A DNA stretch of 64,000 nt. Source: Oryzias latipes. Taxonomy: Eukaryota > Chordata > Actinopteri > Beloniformes > Adrianichthyidae. This document shows positions 12,071 through 23,097 of this stretch, in pieces (the stretch's first letter is position 1; every line of letters starts with the position of its first letter). The notes beneath the pieces were generated by a model, which had not been told where the DNA came from, did not search any database, and saw nothing but the letters and a program-made list of their open reading frames with translations. A program made the position numbers and the translations under genes. Location of the stretch: contig NC_019864.2 in assembly GCF_002234675.1 (NCBI RefSeq), positions 11,425,582-11,489,581 on the forward strand, given 5' to 3'.

Positions 12071-12138
12071 CTCCGCTTCCCGCTGTACGGAGCGACGTTG
12101 ACAGCGAGCTTTGGTTCGTTCTCCCGTCGTTTGGATGA
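12034..12138 (+). CDS. Possible first upstream ORF of cdkn1b (34 aa)
   Basis: An ATG at 12034 opens a 34-codon frame (MSQSPYWVPRG start) that stops at 12136-12138, overlapping the ATG of the next upstream ORF. It matters only if transcription starts left of 12034, which is uncertain because the presumed start lies very close. No recognisable protein family. Confidence 0.2.
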   Translation: MSQSPYWVPRGSPPLPAVRSDVDSELWFVLPSFG

Positions 12139-12239
12139 TTGGCGTAAGCCGTCTTCGGCTCAGGAAATCGCAGCCGTGTTTGCCTCCAGCTCGACGTGCG
12201 CATGGTCGTTTCACGCCTGTTTTGGATCTTTCCCCGTGA
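12135..12239 (+). CDS. Upstream ORF in the cdkn1b leader (34 aa)
   Basis: ATG in TTTGGATGATT context, 34 codons starting MIGVSRLRLRKS and ending DLSP-stop, 117 nt before the p27 start. It is Arg-rich with no known domain. A short upstream ORF in the human p27 leader has been reported to tune translation through the cell cycle, so a fish counterpart at a similar place may have the same role; peptide conservation was not tested. A second out-of-frame ATG at 12202 opens a 13-codon frame ending at 12243. Confidence 0.4.
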   Translation: MIGVSRLRLRKSQPCLPPARRAHGRFTPVLDLSP

Positions 12240-12356
12240 CTAGGAGGACATACCTTTTTTTTCTTTTCTTTTTTCTTCTTGAGGTGTGTTTTTCGCCTGA
12301 AAACTGGACGCTCCCGGCTGCTTGAAATTTTTACCTTTTTTCCGGGGGGCTTAACC

Positions 12357-13101
12357 ATGTCTAACGTTCGACTTTCGAGCGGGAGCCCGACTTTGGAGAG
12401 GACGGAGCCCCGGGTGTCGGAACACCCGAAGCCGTCAGCCTGCAGGAGCCTCTTCGGCTCGGTGGACCACGAAGAGTTAAAGAGGGATTTAAATGTACAT
12501 TTGCGGGAGTTTGAAGAGGCTGCCTCCGCCAAGTGGGGCTTCGACTTCGCGACTGACACACCGCTGCCCAACAGCAGGCTGGAGTGGGAGCTGGTGAACG
12601 CCAGAGACCTGCCGAGTTTCTACACCCGCCTGCCGCGGCGAGAACGAGGCGTTTGCCCCGGGAATAACAATGTGGATCTAAACGGGAATCATGACTGTGT
12701 CGGGACAGTTCCCAGCCGCTCTGACGCTCAGATGGAGTGCACGGAGCAGTGCGGCGGGCTGAGGAAGAGACCTGCGTGTCACGGTATGACATTAGCATCA
12801 AACGACCCGTTGCTGTGTAACAGATCGCCGGGCGGCAGCTTTGTGCTCGCGGTACTGGTATGCGGGATGAGGGGGTCGTAAAGCGGGGGAAACTGCCGTA
12901 AAATCCCAGAGAACATTGAGCACCCCGACCATTTTTTTCTCTCTGTAATATATAGTTTATTTTACTCATTTATTTATTTTTGCAGACCCTTCGGCCCCAA
13001 GTAAGAAGTCTCACACCAGCCCGGAGGAGGTTAGCTGTCCGAGCCTGAGCCAGTCTGCAGAACACACACCCAGAAAGACCAGCCCCAAGAGACCAACGTG
13101 A
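12357..13101 (+). CDS. cdkn1b: Cyclin-dependent kinase inhibitor p27Kip1, two coding exons
   Basis: Nuclear inhibitor of cyclin-CDK complexes that enforces G1 arrest. Coding exons 12357-12783 and 12986-13101 (GTATGA donor, TTTTTGCAG acceptor) give 180 residues (human 198). The start MSNVRLSSGSPTLER matches human p27, with Ser10 kept. The kinase-inhibitory domain is complete: cyclin-binding RSLFG at 30-34, KWGFDF at 59-64 and the ATP-pocket helix LPSFYTRLPR near 85-94. LRKRPA (135-140) is the nuclear-localisation region. EHTPRK carries Thr170, equivalent to human Thr187, the CDK2 site read by SCF-Skp2. The protein ends in Thr, like human Thr198. Oddities: human Tyr89 is Thr here while Tyr88 is kept, and human Thr157 is replaced by Cys (RKRPAC). 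The intron falls after RKRPACH, close to the mammalian position. Teleosts can have two cdkn1b copies; the copy is not assigned. Confidence 0.95.
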
Positions 13102-13904
13102 GCACGGCGACACGGTGAGCGAACCACTTCAATTTAAAAAAAACTGTTAACCTCGAATTTAAAAAAAAAAAAAGATATTAAATTTTACATCATTTTTTTT
13201 TTTATTTGTATTGACGCATTCTAGCGCAAAAAAGTGAAGTCTGTTTATTAAACCAAGAGGATTTATATGACACGCCAATAAAGAATTTTTAAAAAAAAAA
13301 GTTTTTTCCTCCTTGCGGCCGATGTTCGTCTGCTGAACTGTAAACAACAAGCTGAACAACAGTGTAGTAGTAACACGTCAGCAGCCAGTGGCCTCCGCGC
13401 GGACGGGAAGGGGCAGGTCTCTGAGCGCGCGCGCGCAGAAACACACGCAGACATGTACACTCCCTGCTGCAGAGGAGAGTACGAGAGTTCTGCAGGTCTA
13501 CTATGACCCACAAGAGAGAAGGAGCACAGAAACCTGCTCTAAGCTGTCAGGTGTGAACCTTTAAAGGTTGTGGCAAAAAAAGTCAAGGTTAAATTAGCGG
13601 AACTTTGACTTCGATTTATCTTTAAGTAAAAAAAAATCCCATGTTCATTTTCGTCTCTTCTTAGTAAAAATAAAAGTTAACAGAACTGAAAAAATTGCAC
13701 GTTTTTGTAAATGGTATGCAGCCGAGCTTTATTTGAGTTGATAGTTTTGTTTTGTTTTTGGAAATGACTAGTTTCTTCTTTTTTTTCAGTCATACCTCAG
13801 AACACTGTCAATACTTTAGCAGTAGTAGTTGCATCTCCTAAAAGAAAAAAAAGTACTAACCTTTCAACCTCTTTGTTTTTGTCTTTTGTTCTGATCTCCA
13901 ACAG
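13102..13904 (+). other. cdkn1b: cdkn1b UTR intron (probable)
   Basis: A donor-like ACACGGTGAGCG lies about 12 nt after the stop codon, and a strong acceptor (TCTGATCTCCAACAG) ends at 13904. The human gene also splices to a third, wholly untranslated exon, so an intron from about 13114 to 13904 is inferred. An alternative acceptor (TTTTTTTCAG) lies near 13789. The interval has a CpG-rich patch with GCGCGCGCGC near 13430 and no supported ORF. Confidence 0.5.
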
Positions 13905-14177
13905 AGCTCAAGATGTGCCCCTCCCAGTTTTTTTTTCTCTGTACGAGTGTGTTTGCGTATGCGTGCATGTGTTTTTTTTTGTTTTTTTGTTTTTAAGACT
14001 GCGTTGATCTTTTTTTTTTTTTTTTAATTATTCTTTCCTTTTTTTGGACGAGGATCTACACAGCATCAGAAACATATCAGCTCTCCTGAGGACGGGGGAG
14101 GACGCTGTTGAAGCACTGAAGAGAAACACTAAAGTTTGTGGCACTCATTGAAATGTTACTGCCTCTAACAGCAGTCC

Positions 14178-14185
14178 ATGTAGCA
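14178..14185 (+). promoter_or_regulatory. miR-221/222 seed site 1 in cdkn1b 3'UTR
   Basis: ATGTAGCA is a full 8-mer match to the seed of miR-221 and miR-222 (positions 2-8 plus A). Human p27 mRNA has a validated pair of these sites, and this one sits in the same context (TGTAGCA followed by GCAATTAGG). Confidence 0.75.
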
Positions 14186-14229
14186 GCGTGCAATTAGGTT
14201 TGATTTTTTTCTTTTTTTAACTACCTGTG

Positions 14230-14237
14230 TGTAAATA
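14230..14237 (+). promoter_or_regulatory. Pumilio response element in cdkn1b 3'UTR
   Basis: TGTAAATA fits the Pumilio consensus TGTANATA and lies between the two miR-221/222 sites. In human p27 mRNA, Pumilio-1 binding at the equivalent place opens the RNA for miR-221/222. Confidence 0.65.
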
Positions 14238-14265
14238 ATTTAATAAATAAATATATATGTTTTCT

Positions 14266-14273
14266 ATGTAGCA
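14266..14273 (+). promoter_or_regulatory. miR-221/222 seed site 2 in cdkn1b 3'UTR
   Basis: A second 8-mer ATGTAGCA, 88 nt after the first, in the context TCTATGTAGCACATAAA. The human second site reads almost identically (TTATGTAGCACATAAAC). Confidence 0.75.
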
Positions 14274-15362
14274 CATAAAAACATTGATTTTTTTTTTTTT
14301 TTAATCCTTTGTGTAAAAGAGGTGTGAATTTTGATTTGACTTGAAGTGTTCGGTTTGAAACATGTTTCCAAAATGCTGTTCTGTTTGCATTTTATTATTA
14401 TTATTAATATTTTTGAAAGGCACTGTGGTGTTGACCCAGTCCATAAATGCTACATTTAAAAAAAAAGAAAGAAAATCATGGTTTTAGTTTCTCAACAGTG
14501 TGCCTTTATGCCGTCATCTTCCTAACTCAACAGCAAGGAATGGTACAAATGTAGCTCATCTGCCTAATGAACGTGTTTTTCTTTTCTTCCCTTTTTTGTG
14601 TTGAGGCCACTTTTTCTTTTTTCTTTTTTTTAAAGATCCACAGGAAATGGCACAGGATGAAATTAAAAATTTCAGCAAGTACCTTTTATTTTCCTTTTTT
14701 TTTTTTTAATATTTATTTTAAAATTGGAGTTCTGATGCTTTTATTTTGTAAATGTTTCGATCCCCAGAGTTGTGAGGCACTCATTTTTTTTTTGAAGGAC
14801 AAAGACCATGCACATGTTTCCAGGCTGTCAAACCTAAGTTAAATGTTTCTCCTGTACCAAATACACACTCGCTTTTATTTGGTTTTCAGAGTTGACTTCA
14901 CATCGTATGACTTTGTGATAACCTTGAATGCTTTTATTTGTTTTCCACCCTTGTTAACCTGCTAAAGATGGAGGTTCCGGCTTCCAAAAGCTTCTTTGTT
15001 TCCCCGCTAACATCTGGTTTATCTTCAAAGACAGCAGGCTCCACCTGGATGGAGACACAAAACGGCGCGTCTCACAAACGCAGTCATGTGATCGTGTAAA
15101 CCTTTACAGTGTACATGCGTACATATTTTTGTAAAAAATAAAATAAAAAAGACACTGAGAAATTATACTAACTTATTTATGTCAAACTTTTTTTTTTTAA
15201 ATGTAGAGTAATTCTTTTTTTAAGTTACGGTTATCCAAAGTGGCATTTACTTTATAAATTTCTGGGTAGTTTTTTTTTTTTTTTGTCAAAAAGGTTGCAA
15301 ACTGAGCCTGATAAAATATTTGTTCATTTTGTAATGTGTGGTTATAAAATGTGTTGCAATCA

Positions 15363-15368
15363 ATTAAA
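15363..15368 (+). terminator. Candidate distal cdkn1b polyadenylation signal ATTAAA
   Basis: ATTAAA in CAATCAATTAAAAG corresponds to the AATCAATAAAG at the end of human CDKN1B mRNA. Alternative upstream signals are AATAAA at 14242-14247 and 15137-15142, so shorter mRNAs without some 3'UTR motifs are possible. Confidence 0.5.
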
Positions 15369-15390
15369 AGAGAATTGAATCTGACTTTTT

Positions 15391-16634
15391 TTTTTGTTCA
15401 CATTTATGGAAATTTGTTACATTTAAGTACACGGATACCACATTTATTTTTCCTTAAATCTTTTGGAAAAATTCTCACAGATTCAGAGCTAAGAATGCAA
15501 AAGATCTGGAAGTAGGAAGTGAGTTTCTTTTTAGTCATTGACATTTTGGCCAACCAATCAGAACCAGCCAAAACTGATGGGGTAACTGCTGCAGACTCCT
15601 TCAGTTACCTTATTGGTTAAACATTTGTTCTTAGGAATCATGGTGTGTGTAAGACATCTGCTCTGTACCAGGTTAACATAATCATTTTAACAAACTAAAA
15701 GATTCTTTTTTGAATTATTTTTACATTTATTGAAGTGAAATGCGCAATTGTTCAGGCAAAAATATATTTAAGCAGCATATAACATATTTCAATAAGGCAT
15801 TTGTGGGGCATCCTAGTTTTACAATTATTGACTCAAAAGATGAAAAAAAATTATAATTTGTGCTTGGTAAATAATAAAACAGATGAGGAAATATGTAACC
15901 GATGTTTTAGGTACATTTTAAAAGCTTGCTGCATAATAAAAAAACGAAGTTAATGAGCATTTACAGGAGTAAAAACTAATGTTTTGCTCCTTTTTTTTGG
16001 TGAAGATTCGTGTGTTTTTAAAAAAATCAATCTTCACACCTTGATGCCTTTCCTCCATCCGCAGATTGCACCTCCACGTGCAAACCTGCCCTGACGTCCC
16101 TGCCCCTCTCCCCGTCTCTGACGAGGCACAGCGACGGCAGTAAAATGAATGCCTTCAGAATTTCCCTGCTTCCTCGGGGGCCACCAAAACAGGAAGACAC
16201 CTGCAGCAGCATTTTATAGCTGGATAACTGAGGAACGGGGGGGGGGGTGTTTGGGTGGGGTGGGTGGAGAATTGTCCTGTCCTGATGCGTGCAGGTGGGT
16301 AACCTCAGCTGGGCCGTTCCACCCCCCACCCTGAGCTCAGACCATTGTCCCGGTGTGTGGGCCTTTGTATGGAGGGGCATTGTGAGGGGCCGAAGCCGGC
16401 CACTGTTGTGTCTGGAGCTCCTCTGCAGACAAAAGGCGCGTCTATGAGCCCCCACCCAAACAGCAGCCTGACTGACTGACTGACTGACTGACTGGGCTGC
16501 TAACTAAACGACTGATGCCTGCTCTGTGGATGTAACTTGTCACATGAATGGTTTGAGCGGAGGATGCTGAGGTGTGAATGTTTCAGTCAATTCACAGCAC
16601 TCAGTGCATATTACAGTTTCTCTATTTCTCTTTG
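15391..16634. other. Gene-free spacer with one GC-rich block
   Basis: No supported gene. About 16030-16460 is markedly more GC-rich than its surroundings; its open frames do not resemble any protein and have no matching splice pairs. It ends in a short (TGAC)n run near 16468-16492. It could be a regulatory element of cdkn1b, but there is no direct evidence. Confidence 0.3.
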
Positions 16635-17308
16635 ATGTAAAGACTTTGTTTTTGACAAGTTCTTGTAGCATTTTCCTCACAATGGCGGACATTCTTGCAG
16701 ACAAATAGATCCATAAATGTCTTTATTTTCCTCGTCTGAGTTGCCATTTGGCACAAAACTGTCCGGCTGGGTAATTTCCAATATTCCTCACCATTTTTGT
16801 TGCACCGGTAATGTTAGGTTAGGGGTGTGAGGGGCTGTAAGTTATCAGGAGAGCACATAAACAGATGGATGATGGGAAGGGGAGCTGGCTTACTCCGTTC
16901 CAACAGTCCTGCCCAAATCTCACAGGCAGATTTGCAATGAACTCCTATCGTTCTGCAAAATCTGTCCTTAACCCTTGTGCTATCCTATGACCCCACCCTT
17001 ACATTGACGTGTTCTCCCTACCATGACAAAGGTCGATAAAGGTGGAAAGATTTCATGTAATCCATGGACACCAGTGAAGATCACAAATCATTGAAGAAAA
17101 AAGGTTCAGAGCACTGTCTAGTGGGTCTAGATGACCCAACTCCCAATGTTAAAGTGCCTAGGATAGCACAAGGGTTACAAAAACTACAAAAGTGTTTTTG
17201 TAGTTTGTAATCCTTTCTTTTAGACTAAAAACGTCATATTTGTAAATAAAAGGCCTCTAGACACACTTTTATAATAGATCAAAAGATGATTAGACTGAGT
17301 CTTTAAGA
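16635..17308 (+). mobile_element. CCGATGA-family MITE, copy 1, interrupted by a TTAA-MITE
   Basis: Shares with the copies at 28.6, 37.3 and 47.7 kb the phrases TTCTTGTAGCATTTT, GCACCGGTAATGTTAGGTTAG, GTGAGGGGCTGTAAG and, near the right end, GATCAAAAGATGATTAGACT. Both ends are degenerate. The MITE at 16972-17174 is inserted inside it. No coding frame. Confidence 0.55.
16972..17174 (+). mobile_element. TTAA-type (piggyBac-like) MITE, copy A
   Basis: A 203-bp element with 14-bp inverted ends (CCCTTGTGCTATCC and GGATAGCACAAGGG). It is preceded by TTAA (16968-16971) and followed by TTAC, a decayed TTAA, which fits TTAA-targeting piggyBac-type transposons. No ORF. It lies inside another MITE copy. 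Confidence 0.75.
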
Positions 17309-19074
17309 ACTTTTATGGTTTTTTTCCAGTTTGGTATTTCTTTTTTTGGGGGGGAGAAAAACACAATTTGGTGACTAAGTGTTGCACGGTGTGACGACCT
17401 AAACACAATATTGCAAATCCAGATGTGCAAAACCAACCTGTTATGCTGAAAAAAATACATTTTCTGTTAAAAAAAATAATACCAATCAGTCTGGACTAAA
17501 TCCTATTCTTTGAGTGCAGCAGTGAGTTTTCAGTCAAAATTAATTGAGTTTATAGTCTCAAGATGGTGCTGCAACAGTTACATATAGTGAAGTTTGTTAA
17601 AGTTCGAGAAATTTCTCCATAATCTACACCTCGGCATGCTTTTAATGTATTTCTAACTTTTTCTGTGTCCTGCACCAAAATCATGCCTTATTTGCCATTT
17701 CTTGTAACGCTGCTTCTCTAATTTCATCTCATGTTCTGCAGAAAATGTCCTGACATGCTAAACCCATTGAAGCCTATTGATGCAAAGGTGCATCAAACAC
17801 CTTTGGCTCTATTTTAATTTTACATGAAAGCAAAAATTTAAGTGAATTTCTTTTATTTTCATAGCAGGAAATAAATTTAGACGACAAGGGGGTTAAGTAA
17901 TCAGAGGTCACGCTCGTTTTGGGTTCATTGTGATGCATTTCTTTACCCTTTTTTGTTTTGTTTTATTTTTTTGTCCCAGTAGCAATTCTCCTAAAAGCAT
18001 TCGTGCAGCACTCCATGGAAGCTCCCACCTCACCAACAAAACCACAGAGAACTCGAGGAAATTCCAGTCAGCCAGCCAGTCGAAGATGTGGATGAAACGG
18101 TTGGCCGTTCCTCTCTGCAACACCTTGCAAGTGCCAAAATATTCACACTTCCTTGCTATATCAACAGAAACAGGTTATCTTTTCCTGTTAACCGCCTCGA
18201 CACTTTATATAAAGCCGCAAGTTCCTCCTCGCGTTTCCTGCCCAGGCCGCAACCTACGTCATGGAGCCGGTCCCCTGGCATCTACGCCTGTGAACAGCAG
18301 TGCCCACAAACAAACACCTGACATCCCGCTGTCTGTGCTGCCGCGTCTCTGTGACTCGGATTTGGAAGTTCAGCTGGAATCAGTGAGGCCGCATCGACAC
18401 GCAAACAAAAGCACATCAGATTCACGGTTTGTGTTGTGCAAGGTGTGTGAAATATGTGTGTGAAGGTCCAATGGAGAGGGCAGATGTGCATCATGGTTTT
18501 GAGTGAAAGAAATGCAAGTGTGTGTGTGTGTGTGTGTAGGGGTGCTCATTAAAGCAGCCCACCTGCAGCCTATCAAAGAGCCTTTATCTTCTATCAGTCC
18601 AAATCTGCTGAAGCACGCAGCGTGCAAAGTGAGCGGCCCATTCTGCACGCTTTGCTCTGACTTTACCCCCCTCCCCCTGGCTGAACAGTTGATGGTACCT
18701 GGCCCAGTAATCCTGTCAGGAATGCTCAGGGATGCGTTTAGATGCATTTGGCCGAGAAACAGAGCGGAGCGTCCAGCTGAAACATCTGTGAAAAGACGCT
18801 TTTTTTGTTCTTCCTTGGCAAGAACCCCGCCTGTGGTCAGTTTGACTTTATTAGGAGTATTATTTAAAATGATTTACTGTTGGCAAAAGAAAACCTACAG
18901 TCCTGTACAAAACAAACAAACAGGCTGTTCAGCTATTTGGGGATGTTTTTAAAATGTTATTTTCAAGTTTCTAAATTTTGTAATATGTTCCTTAACCCCA
19001 GATTACAATTTCTATCATCTTTGATACACTTTTTTCTGGGGCCCCTTTCTCAGCATGATCCAAACGTTCCATAA
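17309..19074. other. Gene-free spacer
   Basis: No supported coding sequence. The open frames at 17930-18463 and 18503-18952 have no family resemblance and include a (TG)n tract (18517-18538). Nothing else is recognisable. Confidence 0.35.
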
Positions 19075-19280
19075 CCCTTGTGCTATCCTAGGCACTTTAA
19101 CGTTGGGAGTTGGGTCATCTAGACCCACTAGACAGTGCTCTGAACCTTTTTTGCTTCAATGATTTGTGATCCTCACTGGTGTCCATGGATTACATGAAAT
19201 CTTTCCACCTTTATCCACCTTTGTCATGGAAGGGGGAACACGTCAATGTAAGGGTGGGGTCATCTAAACTGCACAACCCT
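19075..19280 (-). mobile_element. TTAA-type MITE, copy B
   Basis: Same family as copy A, in inverted orientation. Left end CCCTTGTGCTATCC after ATAA; the right end is degenerate (CTGCACAACCC in place of ATAGCACAAGGG). Confidence 0.7.
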
Positions 19281-21382
19281 TTTGACAGGCAGAGCTCCTA
19301 ACTGCAGAGTAAAATTTAAAAGCGAACAAGTATCAAATTAGCAGATATTTCTTTTTTGTAATGGTAAGTTTGGTTTCCAATAATTAAATTCTGAATACAC
19401 ATTTCACAACTAGAGTTTATGCAGCTTAATATGAAAGATGAGTCACTTGTAGAGCAGAAGCTTTCTCACATGACTGCATGCAAATATGATGTGTTTTTAG
19501 GGCAGGATGCAGGTCAGACGCAGCAAACAACATTTCTAATGTAACCATGACTCAGAGGTAAACATTTACCGAACAACAATGACTTAATGAAACTTAATTT
19601 CACCTCAAGATAAAAACAAAAGACCTTATTTCAACACAAATAAACAAAAAAAATCAACCAAAGGCTTCTGGTACCCCCATCAGGAGCCTCCAGGCCGCGT
19701 TTTCCTCGGCTCTGGTGCTAAAAAGAGTCCCACCATCGGAGCAAACATGTTCTCCAACACAGGCCTTGATGAGGAAAGCAGACTCCCCATCACATAAAAC
19801 CCACCTCTCCATTCAGACAGCCATGGATTTGGTCCATTGGCATCCACAAATTCAATTTTTCTCTCTGCTGTTAGCTCTTGCTCACTGGAGGATATGATGT
19901 TTCTCTTTGGGGGGATTTTCAGATGCCCTGTTGTCCAAATTTAAGACAAGACATGCGTGAAACAGAAAGATAATTTCTAAATCAGGATCTTTCCTCACAG
20001 ATGACCCAAGTGACTAAAGCGAAACAAAGGGACGATGGAAAACTGAGGTCACCAACGTTCTGAGAACTTAGGCTCTGCTTTTTTAAGTAAACCATATAGT
20101 TTCACTTCTCTTTACTGATCAAAAAAGCATTTCAAAGAACTATTCAAAAGCTTGCATCCACCATGCCTGACATTCTGCCTTGGCTGGCTAAACCTCACCT
20201 CACCACTGATCCACTTCTAGCTTTTTTGGCCTGAACTTTTCTCCCTGTGTGCTGGAAAAGTCCAGAATTTTACAACCTTCATGGCCAACCACCACACCCC
20301 CCTCCCCACACCTCGTTCACACCTCCATCCCTGCATTCGGCACAGATTCCCGGTGAAAACTCTCGCCGGCTCAAGAAACTGTCAGCTGTGGTTGGGGTTC
20401 GGTGCAGCCAGCTCTTTGCGGAGGACGTGAATCTGAGTAGCTCGGCCAGGAATTTGGACGGCCACTTTCGGGTGCGTCGGCTGCTCAGCTGTGCTGTGCA
20501 TGCTAAGCAACAGGCCTGCGGCTGAGGGAAATCTCCAAAGGTTGAAGGTCACCGGGGGTCAGCCTCACCTCTTGGCCTTTGGTTGATTTATTAGCCAGTG
20601 GGGTGATGTCACTCTGCTCCAGACTATACAGAGAAGAGGGTCAAAGGTCACACAGTATCTGTCATAGTAAAATGCTTTTGGGAATGAAGGGATGCAGAGA
20701 AGACTGCCGCAAGACTTTCACTGGTAAAGAGCTGAGTTTCCTGAATTGACTTCTCATAAGACAATCACTGAAACCAACCCAATAGCCAACTGGGAAACAG
20801 GCTTCTAATGAACCATTTTTTAGTAGACTTGCATTACCCCCCCAAATGTAGAGACTGCCCCCCCAAATGGGATGTTCTGCAAAAATCCACAATAACTGAA
20901 GAAGCAAAAATAACAACCAAAGGACACACAAAAAAGCTCACAACAACAAAATAACTCACCTGAACAACAAAAAATGTGGGAAAAAAGAAAGACAAAAAAA
21001 TGTAAGGATGGATGGACAGGCCGACAAATAGACAGATATGACAGGGCCAGTGTCCTTGTGCCTGTCCCTAGCCTGGTAAATGAGGAGGGTAGTGTCAGGA
21101 GGAGCATTCAACATGAAAGTTATAAGATATCAAATAGATCAAAGGACAGCGTATGGATAGATGAACTGATGTGATGATAGCATGGTTTTCTGTGCATTTT
21201 TGGGTATCAGAGGCATAAACTCTTAGCACACCGAGGCTTGCCCCCCCCCTTGCTATTCTACCATAGTGGGGCCGGCTAAATCCAGGCATGCTTGCATTTT
21301 TGGTAATCAAATGTCAAATGTAATCTCTGTTAGCCCTTGTGGGTTACAGTCAAAAATATTATAAATCTAAAACCATATGTAA
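19281..21382. other. Gene-free spacer with a GC-richer block
   Basis: No supported gene. About 20330-20620 is GC-rich and could be a regulatory element or an unrecognised exon, but I see no convincing splice-bounded frame. C-runs occur near 20837-20866 and 21240. Confidence 0.3.
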
Positions 21383-21588
21383 CCCTTGTGCTATCTTAGA
21401 TCACCCCACCCTTACTTTGACGTGTTCTCCCTACCATGACAAAGGTGGATAAAGGTGAAGAGGATTTCATGTAATCCATGGACACCAGTGAAGATCACAA
21501 ATCATTGAAGAAAAAAGGTTCAGAGCACTGTCTAGTGGGTCTAGATGACCCAACTCCCAATGTTAAAGTGCCTAGGATAGCACAAGGG
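21383..21588 (+). mobile_element. TTAA-type MITE, copy C
   Basis: A 206-bp element with CCCTTGTGCTATC and GATAGCACAAGGG ends, flanked by GTAA and ATAA. Nearly identical to copy A through the central part. Confidence 0.75.
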
Positions 21589-22892
21589 ATAAATGGATGT
21601 GTAAAGCTTTTCTTTTTCTGTCTGCTGTGTTCCTGCTGAATCCCATTGGGTTAAAAATGGATTGTAGTCCACATCAAATTGAGCACCAAAATAATGAAAA
21701 TGTTAAATGTGTTTTTTTGGTAAAGACAGGTGGAGCTCCAACAACTGTCTTCTGGGCAACTGGTGGCCTCAGTTATTTAAGGACAACTCCTGACAGAGGG
21801 GCAGGCATCAGCTGTTTGTCCCGATCTGGGAAGATACAGTACAAACACACAGCCATGCTCATGCATGTGCACCTGTTGACGCATATCTGCTTTCATACAA
21901 CACTGCTGGGCCTCTACATGCCCAGGGCCCCCCCGGACAGGTGGTCCACGAGTCTTGAAGTCTGACGGCTGTCACCCAGGCTACAGCCTCTCAGCTGAGC
22001 CCAGCAAAACTGACTTTTTCAATCCTAAAAAGCAAACCCAGAAGGTGTGACTTTTTGTGTTCTTGTGCTGGGAAGCTTTTTTTTGTTTTTTTTTTTATTT
22101 CCCTTTACTGTACATGGTTGTGTCACCATTTTGGAGGAACGTGTGGAAGGAGCTGTGGATCGTCCTCATTACAAGTAGGCCAAATCCTTTTAGCCAGAAA
22201 TCCTATTCCCCCTTTGGTTCCTCATACAGTCACTTTGGATTAAATAATCAGATTAATAAAGGTTTAAGCTTCATAATCTGATTTTTCTCTGAAATTTAGG
22301 AATCTTTTCATTTGATATTAACTTTTTTTAAATGGATTTACACTATTTTATTTGAATCACTATGTATTTATGTATTATGTATTATTTTGTCTTTATGTAT
22401 TTATGTATTTACACTCTTTTATTTTACTTATTTGGAATGATCTTTTTATTTATTTCGTTTTTCAATACACTTTTATTGATTTATACCCATCCATTAAGGT
22501 TTATTTATTCATATATTTGTATATCTATGTATTTATTTGGTTTTTATTGCATGTATTTTATTCCTTTTCCATTTTGTTTTAAGTCACACGTGGAAATCAA
22601 ACCTCCTCAGTAAAGAGGGTCCTTGCAGTGGGATCTGAGTGTGTGTGGGGGTCACTGGTGTGGACAGGTCCCTGAAATATATCCCATGTCAACATCAAGC
22701 CAGATTTCTACTTATAAATCATTTTATGCATCATTATGTTGTGTGTGTTGGTTGGGTGGGGGCATTGTATGTGTTTTACAATTTTAGTGTGTAAAAGTCT
22801 TTGTTATTTAAGTTGAAATATGTTTTTACAATGTATAAACTAAGTCTGATTTGATGTGATTCATGTAGTCAAAGAAAAATACACCATTGTAA
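21589..22892. other. Gene-free spacer with TATTTATGTATT-rich tract
   Basis: No supported gene. About 22330-22560 is a low-complexity tract of repeated TATTTATGTATT-like units that gives artificial Tyr/Ile-rich open frames. Confidence 0.4.
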
Positions 22893-23097
22893 CCCTTGTG
22901 CTATCCTAAGCACTTTACCATTGGGAGTTGGGTCATCTAGACCCACTAGACAGTGCTCTGAACCTTTTTTCTTCAATGATTTGTGATCTTCACTGGTGTC
23001 CATGGATTACATGAAATCTTTCCACCTTTATCCACCTTAGTTATGGTAGGGAGAACACGTCAATGTAAGGATGGGGTCATCTAAGATAGCACAAGGG
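22893..23097 (-). mobile_element. TTAA-type MITE, copy D
   Basis: A 205-bp element, inverted relative to copy A, with intact ends. Flanked on the left by GTAA and on the right by TTAA (23098-23101). Confidence 0.75.

Larger units (their letters stand above)
13905..15390 (+). other. cdkn1b: cdkn1b 3'UTR, deeply conserved
   Basis: Several segments match the human p27 3'UTR as I recall it, in the same order: GCAATTAGG after the first miR-221 seed, CTACCTGTGT, TATGTAGCACATAAA, AATTATACTAACTTATTTATG near 15160, GGTTGCAAACTGAGCC near 15292, and TTTTGTAATGTGTG near 15330. This collinearity supports continuous 3'UTR over about 1.5 kb. T- and A-homopolymers are frequent, so read errors in run length are possible. 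Confidence 0.75.

Noticed and set aside
12020..12969. Two long antisense frames opposite cdkn1b
   Set aside because: They mirror GC-rich p27 coding and leader sequence and resemble no protein.
16027..16455. 142-codon minus-strand frame
   Set aside because: Pro/His-rich translation of C-rich DNA with G-homopolymers; no domain and no splice support.
22352..22613. Hydrophobic Tyr/Ile/Phe-rich frames that look like membrane proteins
   Set aside because: Low-complexity TATTTATGTATT-like DNA open in several frames; no splice or start support.
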